DNA from: Paenibacillus tyrphae
Lineage (GTDB): Bacteria; Bacillota; Bacilli; Paenibacillales; NBRC-103111
DNA length: 64,000 nt
Reading direction: 5' to 3'
NCBI RefSeq assembly: GCF_024158745.1
Contig: NZ_JAMZAW010000007.1
Coordinates: 186,001 to 250,000 of the forward strand
The notes under the pieces were generated by a model that was not told the origin of the DNA, did not search any database, and saw only the letters and a program-made list of their open reading frames with translations. Each line of letters opens with the position of its first letter. Position 1 is the first letter of the stretch. Position numbers and translations under genes: made by a program. Below, piece by piece: positions 49,297 through 58,637 of the stretch.

Positions 49297-50733
49297 ATGA
49301 GCGTACCGATGATGGATCCGCAAAGCAAAACAAACGTTCCCCCTCTCAGCAGCAAAAGGCACTGGAAAGACGTCGAACTGTGGAAAGACGTGACGGAGGA
49401 ACAGTGGAACGATTGGCTGTGGCAGTTGACGCACACGATCCGCACCTTAGACGAGTTGAAGCAGGTCGTGAACTTAACGCCCGAGGAAGAGGAAGGCGTA
49501 CGCATTTCGACGCAAACGATTCCATTGAATATAACGCCGTATTACGCTTCCCTTATGCACCCGGACGATCCCCGCTGCCCGATCCGCATGCAGTCGGTTC
49601 CGATCTCCGCGGAGCTGCTGAAGACGAAATACGATCTGGAGGACCCGCTCCACGAGGACGAAGATTCCCCGACGCCGGGCTTAACTCACCGTTACCCGGA
49701 CCGGGTGCTGTTTTTGGTGACGAACCAATGCTCGATGTACTGCCGTTACTGTACGCGCCGCCGCTTCTCGGGCCAAGTGGGCATGGGAGTGCCGAAGAAG
49801 CAGCTGGACGATGCCATCGACTACATCCGCCGCACGCCGGAAGTCCGCGACGTGCTCCTGTCCGGGGGCGACGGCTTGCTCATCAACGACAACATTGTAG
49901 AATATATATTGAAAAATTTGCGGGCGATCCCCCACGTCGAGATTATCCGGATCGGCACGCGGGCTCCGGTCGTCTTCCCGCAGCGCATCACGGAAAACCT
50001 GTGCAACATTCTGAAAAAGTATCATCCGGTATGGCTGAACACGCATTTCAATCATCCTCTGGAAATTACGGCCGAGGCAAAGCAGGCTTGCGAAATGCTG
50101 GCCAACGCGGGCGTTCCGCTGGGGAATCAGGCGGTCATTCTGGCGGGCATTAACGACAGCACACATATTATGAAAAAGCTCATGCACGAGCTGGTCAAAA
50201 TCCGCGTCCGCCCCTACTATATTTACCAATGCGATTTATCCGAAGGCATCGGTCATTTCCGCGCGCCCGTGTCCAAAGGACTGGAGATTATCGAGGCGCT
50301 GCGCGGCCATACTTCCGGTTATGCCGTCCCGACCTTCGTCGTCGACGCCCCCGGAGGCGGCGGAAAAATCTCGCTGCAGCCGAACTATCTGATCTCGCAA
50401 AGCCAGGACAAAGTCATCCTGCGCAACTATGAAGGCGTTATCGTCGGATACCCTGAGCCGAAAAATTATGTCCCGGGCCGCGCCGACGAATACTTCAACG
50501 AAATTTACGGCATCCAGCAAGCACCGGCAAGCACCGGCATTATCGCCCTCATGAAGGACGAAAAATTCAACCTGGTGCCGGAAAACTTGCACCGTATCGG
50601 CCGCAGAAAATCGTACGAGGAAGCTTCCGAGCATACCTCGCTGAAAGACCGCCGGCAAAAGCGGGATGAAATGAAGGAGAAGCTGATCAAAGCGGTGAAG
50701 CAGAAGGAGGATGCTTCGAGCGCGGAAGCGTGA
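49297..50733 (+). CDS. kamA: L-lysine 2,3-aminomutase
   Basis: A 478-aa radical SAM enzyme that converts L-lysine to L-beta-lysine using SAM, a [4Fe-4S] cluster and PLP. The cluster motif CSMYCRYC (Cys145, 149, 152) is followed by TRRRF. The GGDGLL and GTRAPVVFPQRI blocks, and the PLP-binding lysine region near VDAPGGGGKISLQPNY, are typical. ATG 49297 has GGAGGTG ahead; the frame is open from 49279. The sigma-54 promoter and the yodPQRST-type genes nearby place it at the head of lysine catabolism. Confidence 0.96.
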   Translation: MSVPMMDPQSKTNVPPLSSKRHWKDVELWKDVTEEQWNDWLWQLTHTIRTLDELKQVVNLTPEEEEGVRISTQTIPLNITPYYASLMHPDDPRCPIRMQSVPISAELLKTKYDLEDPLHEDEDSPTPGLTHRYPDRVLFLVTNQCSMYCRYCTRRRFSGQVGMGVPKKQLDDAIDYIRRTPEVRDVLLSGGDGLLINDNIVEYILKNLRAIPHVEIIRIGTRAPVVFPQRITENLCNILKKYHPVWLNTHFNHPLEITAEAKQACEMLANAGVPLGNQAVILAGINDSTHIMKKLMHELVKIRVRPYYIYQCDLSEGIGHFRAPVSKGLEIIEALRGHTSGYAVPTFVVDAPGGGGKISLQPNYLISQSQDKVILRNYEGVIVGYPEPKNYVPGRADEYFNEIYGIQQAPASTGIIALMKDEKFNLVPENLHRIGRRKSYEEASEHTSLKDRRQKRDEMKEKLIKAVKQKEDASSAEA

Positions 50734-50746
50734 GGCGTTGGCGATA

Positions 50747-50769
50747 GGGGGAGTTTTGGAGACTCCCCC
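50747..50769 (+). terminator. hairpin after kamA
   Basis: GGGGGAGT (50747-50754) pairs with ACTCCCCC (50762-50769), 14 bases after the stop. There is no T run, so it may act as a weak terminator or mRNA stabiliser. Confidence 0.5.
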
Positions 50770-50963
50770 TTGAGGTGCTTGGTAGGTTGGGGCTGTGCAA
50801 GGATTTTGGCGCGCGGAAGGGCTGTGTGGTGAGGATGTTGCACCGGTCGTTATTTTTCATCAAGGCCTCCGGAGTTCTTCCACGCACCACCCTCCCGGAA
50901 CGCGTTTTGTTGTAGTACGGCGGGTGATCGCCCTCTGGCGCAAAACGTCCGGGCAAGCGAATC

Positions 50964-50999
50964 AGCCCTCGCGGATCCCCATAGGGACCGTCGAGGGCT
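50964..50999 (+). terminator. strong hairpin terminator in the kamA-yokU gap
   Basis: AGCCCTCGCGG (50964-50974) pairs with CCG-T-CGAGGGCT (50988-50999), with an inner TCCC/GGGA stem, followed by TTATT. Confidence 0.7.
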
Positions 51000-51035
51000 T
51001 TATTCGGGCTGCGCGGGCAGCGAATGCCCCCCGGG

Positions 51036-51302
51036 TCAACCCTTGCTCGAAAATTTGTTAATTCGCGGCGCGTTCATCAGCTCTTCGTAACGAAACTTGC
51101 TTCCCAGCGCAGAGAAATCGTTCAAATAAAGCGCCTCTTCGATCCGCTGCGACATGCTTTCGGTCACGTATTGTCCGCAATTAGGACAATCCAGCGCCGG
51201 AGCTTCCAGAATCTGCACCGCCGTTTTCCCATCCGGCGCCACCCAATAGCAATCTTTTACGCTCTCGCGGATCGGTTCCGCATCGCACCACATACATTTC
51301 AT
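51036..51302 (-). CDS. yokU: YokU-family protein
   Basis: An 88-aa protein with two CxxC pairs (MKCMWC at the N terminus and LDCPNCGQYVTESM at about 50), a small zinc-binding fold like that of MqsA-type N-terminal domains. The C-terminal half is helical. The family is named after Bacillus subtilis YokU and is found near kamA in Bacillus. The function is unknown. ATG 51302 has GAGAGGGGAG ahead. Confidence 0.88.
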   Translation of the reverse strand: MKCMWCDAEPIRESVKDCYWVAPDGKTAVQILEAPALDCPNCGQYVTESMSQRIEEALYLNDFSALGSKFRYEELMNAPRINKFSSKG

Positions 51303-51568
51303 CGTTCGTTCTCTCCCCTCTCCAGGTTGTCATTATTTTTACCATATGGTATATAAGCAAAGTTGATGCCAACTTAGGATGAGAACGAAGTAACCTTATA
51401 GGCCGGGTGGAAATCATACAACGCCGCAAAATCTTTTGCACTTTGCCATCGTTTTGCAGCAAAACTTTTTGTCCGCCGGGAGAATGAACGCGATCCTCTC
51501 TCGCACTGGCTCTGTTTTTGCTTTAAACTTAGGAGGGAACCGAATGTATGGGACGGATTTGCGAAGAT

Positions 51569-51625
51569 AGTTTTCCTTTGGAAAACTAAGCACATGCTTA
51601 CGAAGTAGCTTTCCTACGGAAAGCT
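51569..51625 (+). repeat. two tandem hairpin repeats before ablB
   Basis: AGTTTTCC-ttt-GGAAAACT (51569-51587) and AGCTTTCC-tac-GGAAAGCT (51607-51625) are 38 bases apart and share flanking CGAAG.TAG. The second stem ends three bases before the ribosome site of ablB. Compensating changes keep both stems intact, which suggests selection on the RNA or a repeat family. Confidence 0.75.
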
Positions 51626-51640
51626 TGGAGGAGGAAAAAC

Positions 51641-52519
51641 ATGCTGGAAGAACAAGCTTACTACACCAATCAAATCGAGCTGGGGTGCGATTACGAGATG
51701 CATGTCTGCCTCGATTTCTTTAACAAAAGGATACGGGTGGACGATTACCGGGGAAATATCGATGCCATTTACCGGCGTATGTGCGAGCTTGCCAGCCAGC
51801 ACGCGTTAACCAAAGCCTTCGTTAAGTCGCGCGAAGAAGATTGGTCTGCCTTTTTATCCAAAGGCTGTATGCTCGAAGGGATTTACAAAGGCTATTTCCT
51901 TGGCAGCGATGCCTACTGCATGGCCGTCTACTTCGATCTGGAGCGCCGGACCAGCGATTATTGGATCGAGGAGGATCAGATTTTGGGGCAAGTACTTCAA
52001 CTCCCATTGAAGCCGGAACGCCCGCAGATCCCCGCAGACTGTACGCTGCGCATTGCCCAGCCGGAAGATGCCGAAGCGCTTGCCGCTTTGTACGGCCAAG
52101 TGTTTCAAACGTACCCTACCCCCATGAGCCAGACTTGGTACGTCGAGAAGGTCATCCGGGAGGGCACCGTCTTTTATATCGTGGAACAAGCGGGCCTGCT
52201 GATCAGCGCCGCCTCGGCGGAAATCAACGAAGCTTACCGCAACGCGGAAATTACGGATTGCGCCACACTTCCGGCTTACCGCAAGCTTGGGCTGATGAGA
52301 GTGCTCATTTATGCCCTGGAAGAAGAACTGCGCAGCAGGAACATCTATTGCGCCTATTCGCTGGCGAGAGCCCTTTCGTTCGGCATGAATGCCGCCCTTG
52401 GGCAAATGGGGTACCGTTACTACGGCCGACTGACGAAAAGCGTCGAGATTTACGACAAATTCGAGGATATGAATCTGTGGGTGAAAGATCTCGACGAGGA
52501 AGGACTTAGCGGAAGCTAG
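51641..52519 (+). CDS. ablB: beta-lysine N6-acetyltransferase
   Basis: A 292-aa protein with an N-terminal domain of about 125 residues and a C-terminal GNAT fold (LRIAQPEDAEALAALYGQVF, then DCATLPAYRKLGLMRVLI for acetyl-CoA binding). This layout is that of YodP/AblB, which acetylates beta-lysine made by KamA. ATG 51641 has GGAGGAGG ahead. It lies on the kamA strand, about 900 bases downstream, with yokU between on the other strand. Confidence 0.92.
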   Translation: MLEEQAYYTNQIELGCDYEMHVCLDFFNKRIRVDDYRGNIDAIYRRMCELASQHALTKAFVKSREEDWSAFLSKGCMLEGIYKGYFLGSDAYCMAVYFDLERRTSDYWIEEDQILGQVLQLPLKPERPQIPADCTLRIAQPEDAEALAALYGQVFQTYPTPMSQTWYVEKVIREGTVFYIVEQAGLLISAASAEINEAYRNAEITDCATLPAYRKLGLMRVLIYALEEELRSRNIYCAYSLARALSFGMNAALGQMGYRYYGRLTKSVEIYDKFEDMNLWVKDLDEEGLSGS

Positions 52520-53109
52520 GCCTTCCCTTTCATGTTTCGTGGAATTCGGTGTACTCGGCCCTGTAATCAATCCCGAGGGATTGTGGGAAGCCTGTTGATA
52601 CGCTATATTTTCGGACAATCATTCCTGCAATCTCTCGCGCCTGCCCCTGAATAGATCGCGTTCTACTCCAAGTATCATCATGCTCTGTAAATATCTTTAA
52701 TGTATCCCTCGATCACTTCAATTTCTTATACCCCTCCCAAGCCTGCATAGGGTCATCGTATTCTTCCACAACCGTCATTTCTTCAATTGTACGCATGCGA
52801 TTGCTCGACATGGCCTTAAGGGTTTCCACCAAAATAATCTTCTAGGGTAACGGCTACAAACTTCCGACCAATTCATACCTTGCACCCCTCACCTAAGCTC
52901 CATCCCCAATACCGATTGCGCCAAGTCCACATGCTCGTTATCCAGCTTCAGTAAACCCGGCCATGTCTACGCTTCTTAAGAGCGTTTTTTCGCTTTCAAG
53001 ATATATTCTACAGATATTTACATTTTGCTGTATGCGTGTAAAATTAGTTAGAGCAAAAGTCCTTTATGTCGTTTAGATACTTATCTTCTCCCAGCTTTGG
53101 AGGCTAACC
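52520..53109. other. 590-base gap with a possible degraded ORF
   Basis: No intact gene is seen. On the minus strand 52713-52811 reads MSSNRMRTIEEMTVVEEYDD and stops after 32 codons. A different frame continues protein-like downstream, so a decayed gene is possible. AT-rich sequence near 53000-53060 may hold the promoter for the next gene. Confidence 0.35.
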
Positions 53110-53685
53110 ATGAGTCAAACTACTATAATTATAATCATTATCGATTGCTTATTTGTAGCTATTGAAGCCATTCTATTAGAGATGTTCAAGTCACGCCTAG
53201 AAGGTCCGATTGCGCAGTACACGAAGCGTTGGAATCAAGCTCGGGGAAGAAATAAAAAGAAAATTAAGAACTACAGGTTTCATCAAACTTACAACGCCTA
53301 TAACCAGATTGAAAGCCAAGAATTAAAAGAAATCCGTATCTTACTTAAATCGTATGATACTGAAACAACGTATTTTCAAATTGCTGTCGATCTTTTCGTA
53401 AAATTTATATTACCTGTGGGCACTTTTATTTTAGGGGTTTTCGTTTCTACTACAAATAATTTTCTTTCGATTCAAAGCAAAAATGGATCTGCCTCATTAT
53501 CTGATGAAAACAGCATTAATGAGTTATTTTCATCAATTTTCGGATCTTTTGCTCCAATCGCTGTGATTGTCATTTCTTTGTTTTTATTATCTATCGTACA
53601 GAATTGGTGCAAGCATTATCGGAAAAAGCGGATTACACAACACTTATTAATTATTGATCAGATCTTGGAGGATAGGGAAGATTAA
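53110..53685 (+). CDS. hypothetical membrane protein, 191 aa
   Basis: Three hydrophobic segments (about 4-25, 95-118 and 140-163), with a basic cytoplasmic-type loop between the first two (RWNQARGRNKKKIKN). The family was not recognised. It is AT-richer than its neighbours and is followed 40 bases later by a lipoprotein gene. GGAGG precedes the ATG. Confidence 0.75.
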   Translation: MSQTTIIIIIIDCLFVAIEAILLEMFKSRLEGPIAQYTKRWNQARGRNKKKIKNYRFHQTYNAYNQIESQELKEIRILLKSYDTETTYFQIAVDLFVKFILPVGTFILGVFVSTTNNFLSIQSKNGSASLSDENSINELFSSIFGSFAPIAVIVISLFLLSIVQNWCKHYRKKRITQHLLIIDQILEDRED

Positions 53686-53724
53686 TGTGTCTTCCGGATA
53701 ACAGGCATTAAGAGGTGATCGGAA

Positions 53725-54283
53725 ATGAAATGCAAACTTGGAACCAGTACTTTAATTATAGGATGCGTATTATTGAATGGTTGTGGAGTTATTAATACGA
53801 AATTGGAACCTAACAAAGGTGCTGCCGTTGCAAATACAAATGACAGAGAGACTCAATCAAAATCAAATCAAACCGATCGAAAAGGGGCCAGGCCCGCTCA
53901 CAAAAGAGAATACTTCCGTTGGAGGCATCCATATTAGGGATACTCAAGAAAAAGTAAAATCCTTGTTCGGCGAGCTGACAAAAGTCACCAATAGCGGCGG
54001 GGGAACCCCGGAAGTCGAATGGTATTATGAAAAGCAAAATGCTCGAATTCTTTTTTATCGTAATAGCGAAAAGGACCCAGTTGATGGTGTGGAAAATATT
54101 TTGTTGACGAGCCCTTCTTCCTTGAAAACGGATAAGAACATTGGCATTGGTGATTCATCCGAACAACTCATGAAGAGCTATCAAAAGATAGAAGTTGATG
54201 CATTAAGAACATCCAGTTATCAAATCATTTTATCAATAACAAAAGAAGACGCTACTCGTAGGCGTCTTCAACCTAATCAGTAG
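53725..54283 (+). pseudogene. lipoprotein gene with a frameshift
   Basis: ATG 53725 (GAGGTGATCGG ahead) opens a lipoprotein signal with lipobox LLNGC. The frame continues to about SKSNQ near 53870. The plus-two frame then carries a coherent C-terminal domain (GGIHIRDTQEKVKSLFGELT, EVEWYYEKQNARILFYR) to a stop at 54281-54283. One base gained or lost near the AAAAGGGG run at 53880 would join the parts into a 180-aa secreted lipoprotein. It may be a pseudogene or a sequencing error. Confidence 0.6.
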
Positions 54284-54351
54284 CGTCCTCTGGATTCACT
54301 ATTTCCTATCAGATACAAATCAATAACAAACTTTATTAGTGTGCTTCCCAC

Positions 54352-55776
54352 CTACCGACTCCGGTTAAACACCACCAGCTTCAGCTCCGTCAATTCCTCC
54401 ACCGCGTACTTGACGCCTTCGCGTCCGACGCCGCTTTCTTTCACGCCGCCGTAGGGCATGTGATCGAGCCGGAAGGTTGGTATATCGTTGATCATGACAC
54501 CGCCGACATGCAGCTTATCGATCGCGTTCATGGCCGTATGCAGGTTGTCGGTATAAATCCCGGCTTGGAGTCCGTAGACGGAATGGTTGACCCAGTCTAC
54601 CGCTTCCTCCACCGAGCTAACCTTATTGATCAGCACAATCGGAGCGAACACTTCCTTGCAGGACACTTGCGCGTCAGGAGGGACGTTCAGCAGCACCGTA
54701 GGCGTGAGAATCCCGCCTTCCACAGTTCCCCCCATTGCAACGGTTGCCCCCTGCTGCTCGGCTTCTTGAATCCATGCCGCGGCCCGCTCCGTCTCACGTT
54801 CGGAGATCATCGCGGACACATCCGTATCGGCATCTAGCGGGTCTCCAAGCTTAAGCTGCTTGGCCGCTGCGACGAATTTCTCGACAAACTCGTCATACCT
54901 GTCCTCCAGCACGTACACCCGCTGCAAAGAGATGCAGACTTGCCCTTGGAACGAGAAAGCACCCGTGACACAGCGCGCAATAATGGAATCGATCCGAGCG
55001 TCGCTGTCCACGATAACCGCGGAGTTGGAGCCCAGCTCCAGCGTGACCCGCTTCAATCCGGCTTTCGCGCGGATGCTCTTGCCGACGGACGGGCTTCCGG
55101 TGAACGTGATGACATCGACGCGGGGGTCCTCGACGATTTTATCGCCGATGACTCTGCCGGCGCCGGTGACGACGTTCAGAGCGCCGGCCGGAAGCCCGGC
55201 TTCCATGAACAGCTCCGCGATGAAGAACGCGGACAACGGCGTCTGGCCCGCAGGCTTCAGGACGACGGTATTGCCCGCGGCAATGGCCGGGCCCAGCTTG
55301 TGGGCGACCAGATTCATCGGGAAATTGAACGGGGTGACCGCCCCGACCACGCCCAGCGGCTCTCTTACGGTATAAGCGAAGCGTCCTTCCCCTCCGGGAA
55401 CGGCGTCCATTGCCAACGTTTCACCGTGGATTCGCTTCGCTTCCTCGCCGGCCAGCTTATACGTCTGGATCGTTCGGTCCACCTCGATCAGCGCGGCTTT
55501 GATCGGCTTGGCAGCCTCCAGCGCGATGAGGCGGGCCGCTTCTTCGCGGCGCTGTTCCAGCAGGCGGGACACGGTTTCCAAAATGCAGGCCCGTTGGTGG
55601 GCCGGCATGCTTCGCATGACCGGCTTGCAGCGGACCGCCGCTTCGATCGCCAGCTCGGTCTCCGCAAGGTCGGCCGAAGCGATGTCGGCCAGCTTCTCTT
55701 TGGAGTACGGCGAGTACAGCGGGGTGTAGTTTTTCGTCTCAACCCAGGTTCCGTCGATGAATGCATGCTTTTTCAT
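54352..55776 (-). CDS. aldehyde dehydrogenase (likely succinate-semialdehyde type)
   Basis: A 474-aa NAD(P)-dependent aldehyde dehydrogenase. It has TPFNFPMNLVAHKLGPAIAA, the nucleotide-binding FTGSPSVGKSI, general-base Glu in TLELGSN, and catalytic Cys in FQGQVCISLQR. That cysteine context is more like lactaldehyde/GAPN-type enzymes than classical GabD (GQTCVCANR). It follows a GABA aminotransferase by 31 bases, so succinate semialdehyde is the likely substrate. It is the last gene of the operon. Confidence 0.88.
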   Translation of the reverse strand: MKKHAFIDGTWVETKNYTPLYSPYSKEKLADIASADLAETELAIEAAVRCKPVMRSMPAHQRACILETVSRLLEQRREEAARLIALEAAKPIKAALIEVDRTIQTYKLAGEEAKRIHGETLAMDAVPGGEGRFAYTVREPLGVVGAVTPFNFPMNLVAHKLGPAIAAGNTVVLKPAGQTPLSAFFIAELFMEAGLPAGALNVVTGAGRVIGDKIVEDPRVDVITFTGSPSVGKSIRAKAGLKRVTLELGSNSAVIVDSDARIDSIIARCVTGAFSFQGQVCISLQRVYVLEDRYDEFVEKFVAAAKQLKLGDPLDADTDVSAMISERETERAAAWIQEAEQQGATVAMGGTVEGGILTPTVLLNVPPDAQVSCKEVFAPIVLINKVSSVEEAVDWVNHSVYGLQAGIYTDNLHTAMNAIDKLHVGGVMINDIPTFRLDHMPYGGVKESGVGREGVKYAVEELTELKLVVFNRSR

Positions 55777-55806
55777 GAAGTGAATCCGCCTCCTTATGCG
55801 ATACGA

Positions 55807-57177
55807 TCAGTCCGCCTTGCCCGCTCCGGCCGATACAGCACTCAGCTCCGCCATGGCCTCGCTGATAATGTCGAGCCCTTCTTGCAGCTGCTCCTCCGTG
55901 ATGACCAGCGGGGTCAAGAAACGGACAATATTGCTGTGAACTCCTGCGCCGAGCAGGACCACTCCTTTTCGATAACAAGCTTGCAGCAAAGCTGCGACGA
56001 ACTCTTTCGCCGGCTTGCCGGTGTCCGGATCGACGAACTCTACGGCGCACATCGCGCCTAAGCCGCGAATGTCTCCGATGATTTTAAATTCATGCTGCAG
56101 CTTGTGGAAATGACTGCGGATCGTTTCGCCGATGACACGTGATTTTCCCGGAAGGTCTTCACGCTGCATCATCTCAATTACCGCCAAAGCCGCCGCGCAG
56201 CCGAGCGGGCTGCCGCCATAGGTTCCGCCGATTTCGCCCGGGTTCGGGGCGTCCATGATCTCCGCTTTGCCGACGACGGCGCTGATCGGAAGACCTGCGG
56301 CGATCGATTTGGAAAGCGTGATGAGATCCGGCTCGATCTCGAACAGCGTCGAAGCGAACATTTCTCCGGTCCGCCCGAAGCCGGTCTGAATTTCATCGGC
56401 AACAAACAAGATACCATGCTTCTTGCAAATCTGAAAGACACCCTGCACGAACGATTTCGGCGGAACGATGAAGCCTCCCTCGCCTTGCACCGGCTCCATA
56501 ATGACCGCCGCCAGCTCTTCCGGGGCGACCTCCGTCAGCAGGAAGTCCTCGAACTGCTTTAGACAAAAATCTCCGTACTCTTCTTCGGTCATCGACGCGG
56601 GACGTTGGTACGGATATGGAAATGGTGCTTTATAAATCGCCGGGGCATACGGCCCCATTTGGTATTTGTACGGCTTTACTTTGCTTGTCAAGGACATGCC
56701 GAGCAGGGTCCGGCCGTGGAAGCCGCGGGTGAAGGAAACGATGCCCGTTTTGCCCGTATATTTCCGGGCAATCTTCACCGCATTCTCGACCGCCTCAGCG
56801 CCGCTATTCAAGAGCACGGCTTTTTTCGCAAAATCTCCCGGGGTGATTTCGGCGAGCTTTTCCGCCAACGCCACGTAAGGCTCATACATTCCGACATGAA
56901 AGCACGTGTGAATGTATTTTTCCGCCTGCGCCTTGATGGCGTCTACGACTTCGGCCGGGCTGTGGCCCGCGTTGATGGTGCCGATCGCGCCGACGAAATC
57001 CAGGAACACGTTGCCGTCCACATCGTACAGCAGCGCCCCTTGCGCTCTCTCGACAAACAAAGGATGGTTGTTGCCTACTCCCTTGGATACCGTTTGCTGT
57101 CTGCGTTCCAGAAGCGCTTTTGTCTTCGCTCCCGGCAATTCGGCTGCAACCGATACGAATTTTCGTTGGGCTGTCAT
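55807..57177 (-). CDS. gabT: 4-aminobutyrate aminotransferase
   Basis: A 456-aa class III PLP aminotransferase. It has NSGAEAVENAVKIARK, the substrate-side FHGRTLLGMSLTSK, VADEIQTGFGRTG, and the PLP lysine in LSKSIAAGLPISAV. It converts GABA and 2-oxoglutarate to succinate semialdehyde and glutamate. It sits between the deacylase and the aldehyde dehydrogenase, in keeping with GABA as a pathway intermediate. Confidence 0.92.
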   Translation of the reverse strand: MTAQRKFVSVAAELPGAKTKALLERRQQTVSKGVGNNHPLFVERAQGALLYDVDGNVFLDFVGAIGTINAGHSPAEVVDAIKAQAEKYIHTCFHVGMYEPYVALAEKLAEITPGDFAKKAVLLNSGAEAVENAVKIARKYTGKTGIVSFTRGFHGRTLLGMSLTSKVKPYKYQMGPYAPAIYKAPFPYPYQRPASMTEEEYGDFCLKQFEDFLLTEVAPEELAAVIMEPVQGEGGFIVPPKSFVQGVFQICKKHGILFVADEIQTGFGRTGEMFASTLFEIEPDLITLSKSIAAGLPISAVVGKAEIMDAPNPGEIGGTYGGSPLGCAAALAVIEMMQREDLPGKSRVIGETIRSHFHKLQHEFKIIGDIRGLGAMCAVEFVDPDTGKPAKEFVAALLQACYRKGVVLLGAGVHSNIVRFLTPLVITEEQLQEGLDIISEAMAELSAVSAGAGKAD

Positions 57178-57205
57178 TGGTTTGTTCCCCTTTCGGCTTG
57201 AAAAA

Positions 57206-58483
57206 TTAACCGTTCGTTTCGTCTAGTCCACACCATTGAATGAGCGTCAAAGCAATGATTTCCGCCGCTTCCGTCACTTTGTCCAGCTCGATATATTCGT
57301 TGGGATAATGAGCGACCTCCGTAACCCCGGGCCCGAACACGATAGCGGGCGTCTTCCCCGCTTGGGTCAGCAGACCACCGTCGGTTCCCCACGGGGATGC
57401 TTCGATGACCGGCTCCGTCCCGGCGACCTTGCGGTACTGCTCCGCCAAGGTGTGCATGAGCTCATGCTCCATGTCCATCGAACCGGGAATCCAGCGGGCG
57501 CCGAACCATTCCAACACGGGAGCGTGCTCCTTAAACCACGGGTCCTGCTCGGCAAGCCGCTCCAGCCACTGCTCCATCTCCAGCTTCGCTTCTTCGATGG
57601 TTTCCTCGGGCGAGACGCCCATCCGGCCTTCCAAGCGGACGAGATCGGGAACCGAGGACGGCCAGTTGCCGCCTTGGATCACCCCGATGTTGATCGGGAT
57701 CGGAATCGGCGTATTTTGATACAGCGGATCGGTGATCCGGGCGTTGCGCCGCTCCTCCAGCGCTTGAATGTGGCGGATGACGAGCATGCTTTTCTCGATG
57801 GCGCTGACTCCCTCATACCGGGTGCCGCCGTGCGCCGCTCGGCCCTTCACTTGAATCCGGAACCACATCGAGCCCTGCTGCTTCGGGAAAATACGCATAT
57901 TCGTCGGCTCCGGGATGATCGCCGCGTCGGCCTGGTAGCCCCTCATCACGGTCGCGAGCGTACCGGCCCCGCCGCTTTCCTCCTCCACGACGCTCTGAAA
58001 GATGACGTCGCCTTTCAGCCGGAGGCCCAGCCCTTGAATCGCTTGGATCGCCAGCAGCAGGGAGACGTTGCCGCCTTTCATATCCGTGACGCCGCGGCCG
58101 TACATTTTGCCGTCCCGGATCGCACCGCTGTACGGATCGTCCGTCCACTGCTCGCGCTCTCCCTCCGGGACGACGTCGATATGGCCGTTCAGGATGATCG
58201 ACTTCCCGCCGCCGGACCCGCGCAGAATGCCGACCACATTCGGGCAGTTATCGAAATCCGGCCGCGAGGAGCAAAAGTACGGATGCTTCTTCAAAGCTTC
58301 CCCGTCCAGCTCCCATACGTCGACCTCTAAGCCCATCTGCCGCAGCTTCTCGGCGACCAAAGCCTGCGCCGCCGCCTCATGGCCCTGCGTGCTTGGCACC
58401 TGCACCAGCCGCTGCAGGAAGGCGATGCCTTCCTCGCTGTGCGTGCGCATCCACTGCTTAATCCGTGCTTGGAGCTCTGACAT
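57206..58483 (-). CDS. yodQ: M20-family deacylase (YodQ-type)
   Basis: A 425-aa ArgE/DapE-type zinc hydrolase. Metal ligands lie in LNGHIDVVPEGE (His, Asp), GRGVTDMKGG (Asp), VEEESGGAG (catalytic Glu-Glu) and a late His in EVAHYPNEYIEL. The lid domain is in the middle. In this cluster it should remove the acetyl group from a shortened lysine product, such as 4-acetamidobutyrate, giving GABA. The 150-base gap before it contains an imperfect hairpin and no gene. Confidence 0.9.
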   Translation of the reverse strand: MSELQARIKQWMRTHSEEGIAFLQRLVQVPSTQGHEAAAQALVAEKLRQMGLEVDVWELDGEALKKHPYFCSSRPDFDNCPNVVGILRGSGGGKSIILNGHIDVVPEGEREQWTDDPYSGAIRDGKMYGRGVTDMKGGNVSLLLAIQAIQGLGLRLKGDVIFQSVVEEESGGAGTLATVMRGYQADAAIIPEPTNMRIFPKQQGSMWFRIQVKGRAAHGGTRYEGVSAIEKSMLVIRHIQALEERRNARITDPLYQNTPIPIPINIGVIQGGNWPSSVPDLVRLEGRMGVSPEETIEEAKLEMEQWLERLAEQDPWFKEHAPVLEWFGARWIPGSMDMEHELMHTLAEQYRKVAGTEPVIEASPWGTDGGLLTQAGKTPAIVFGPGVTEVAHYPNEYIELDKVTEAAEIIALTLIQWCGLDETNG

Positions 58484-58637
58484 GTTTCTCCTCCTTGTGC
58501 GGAAGTAAGGTGAACAGGAGGGTGCTGCGCTTGCGGATCATTAGAATCCGGAGACAAAGGCGACCGCTGCGCTTCTCCAGAATGATTCCGCTCGCTCCGC
58601 TCCTTTTTTCACCGAACATCTAAAAATTCGAAACCCT

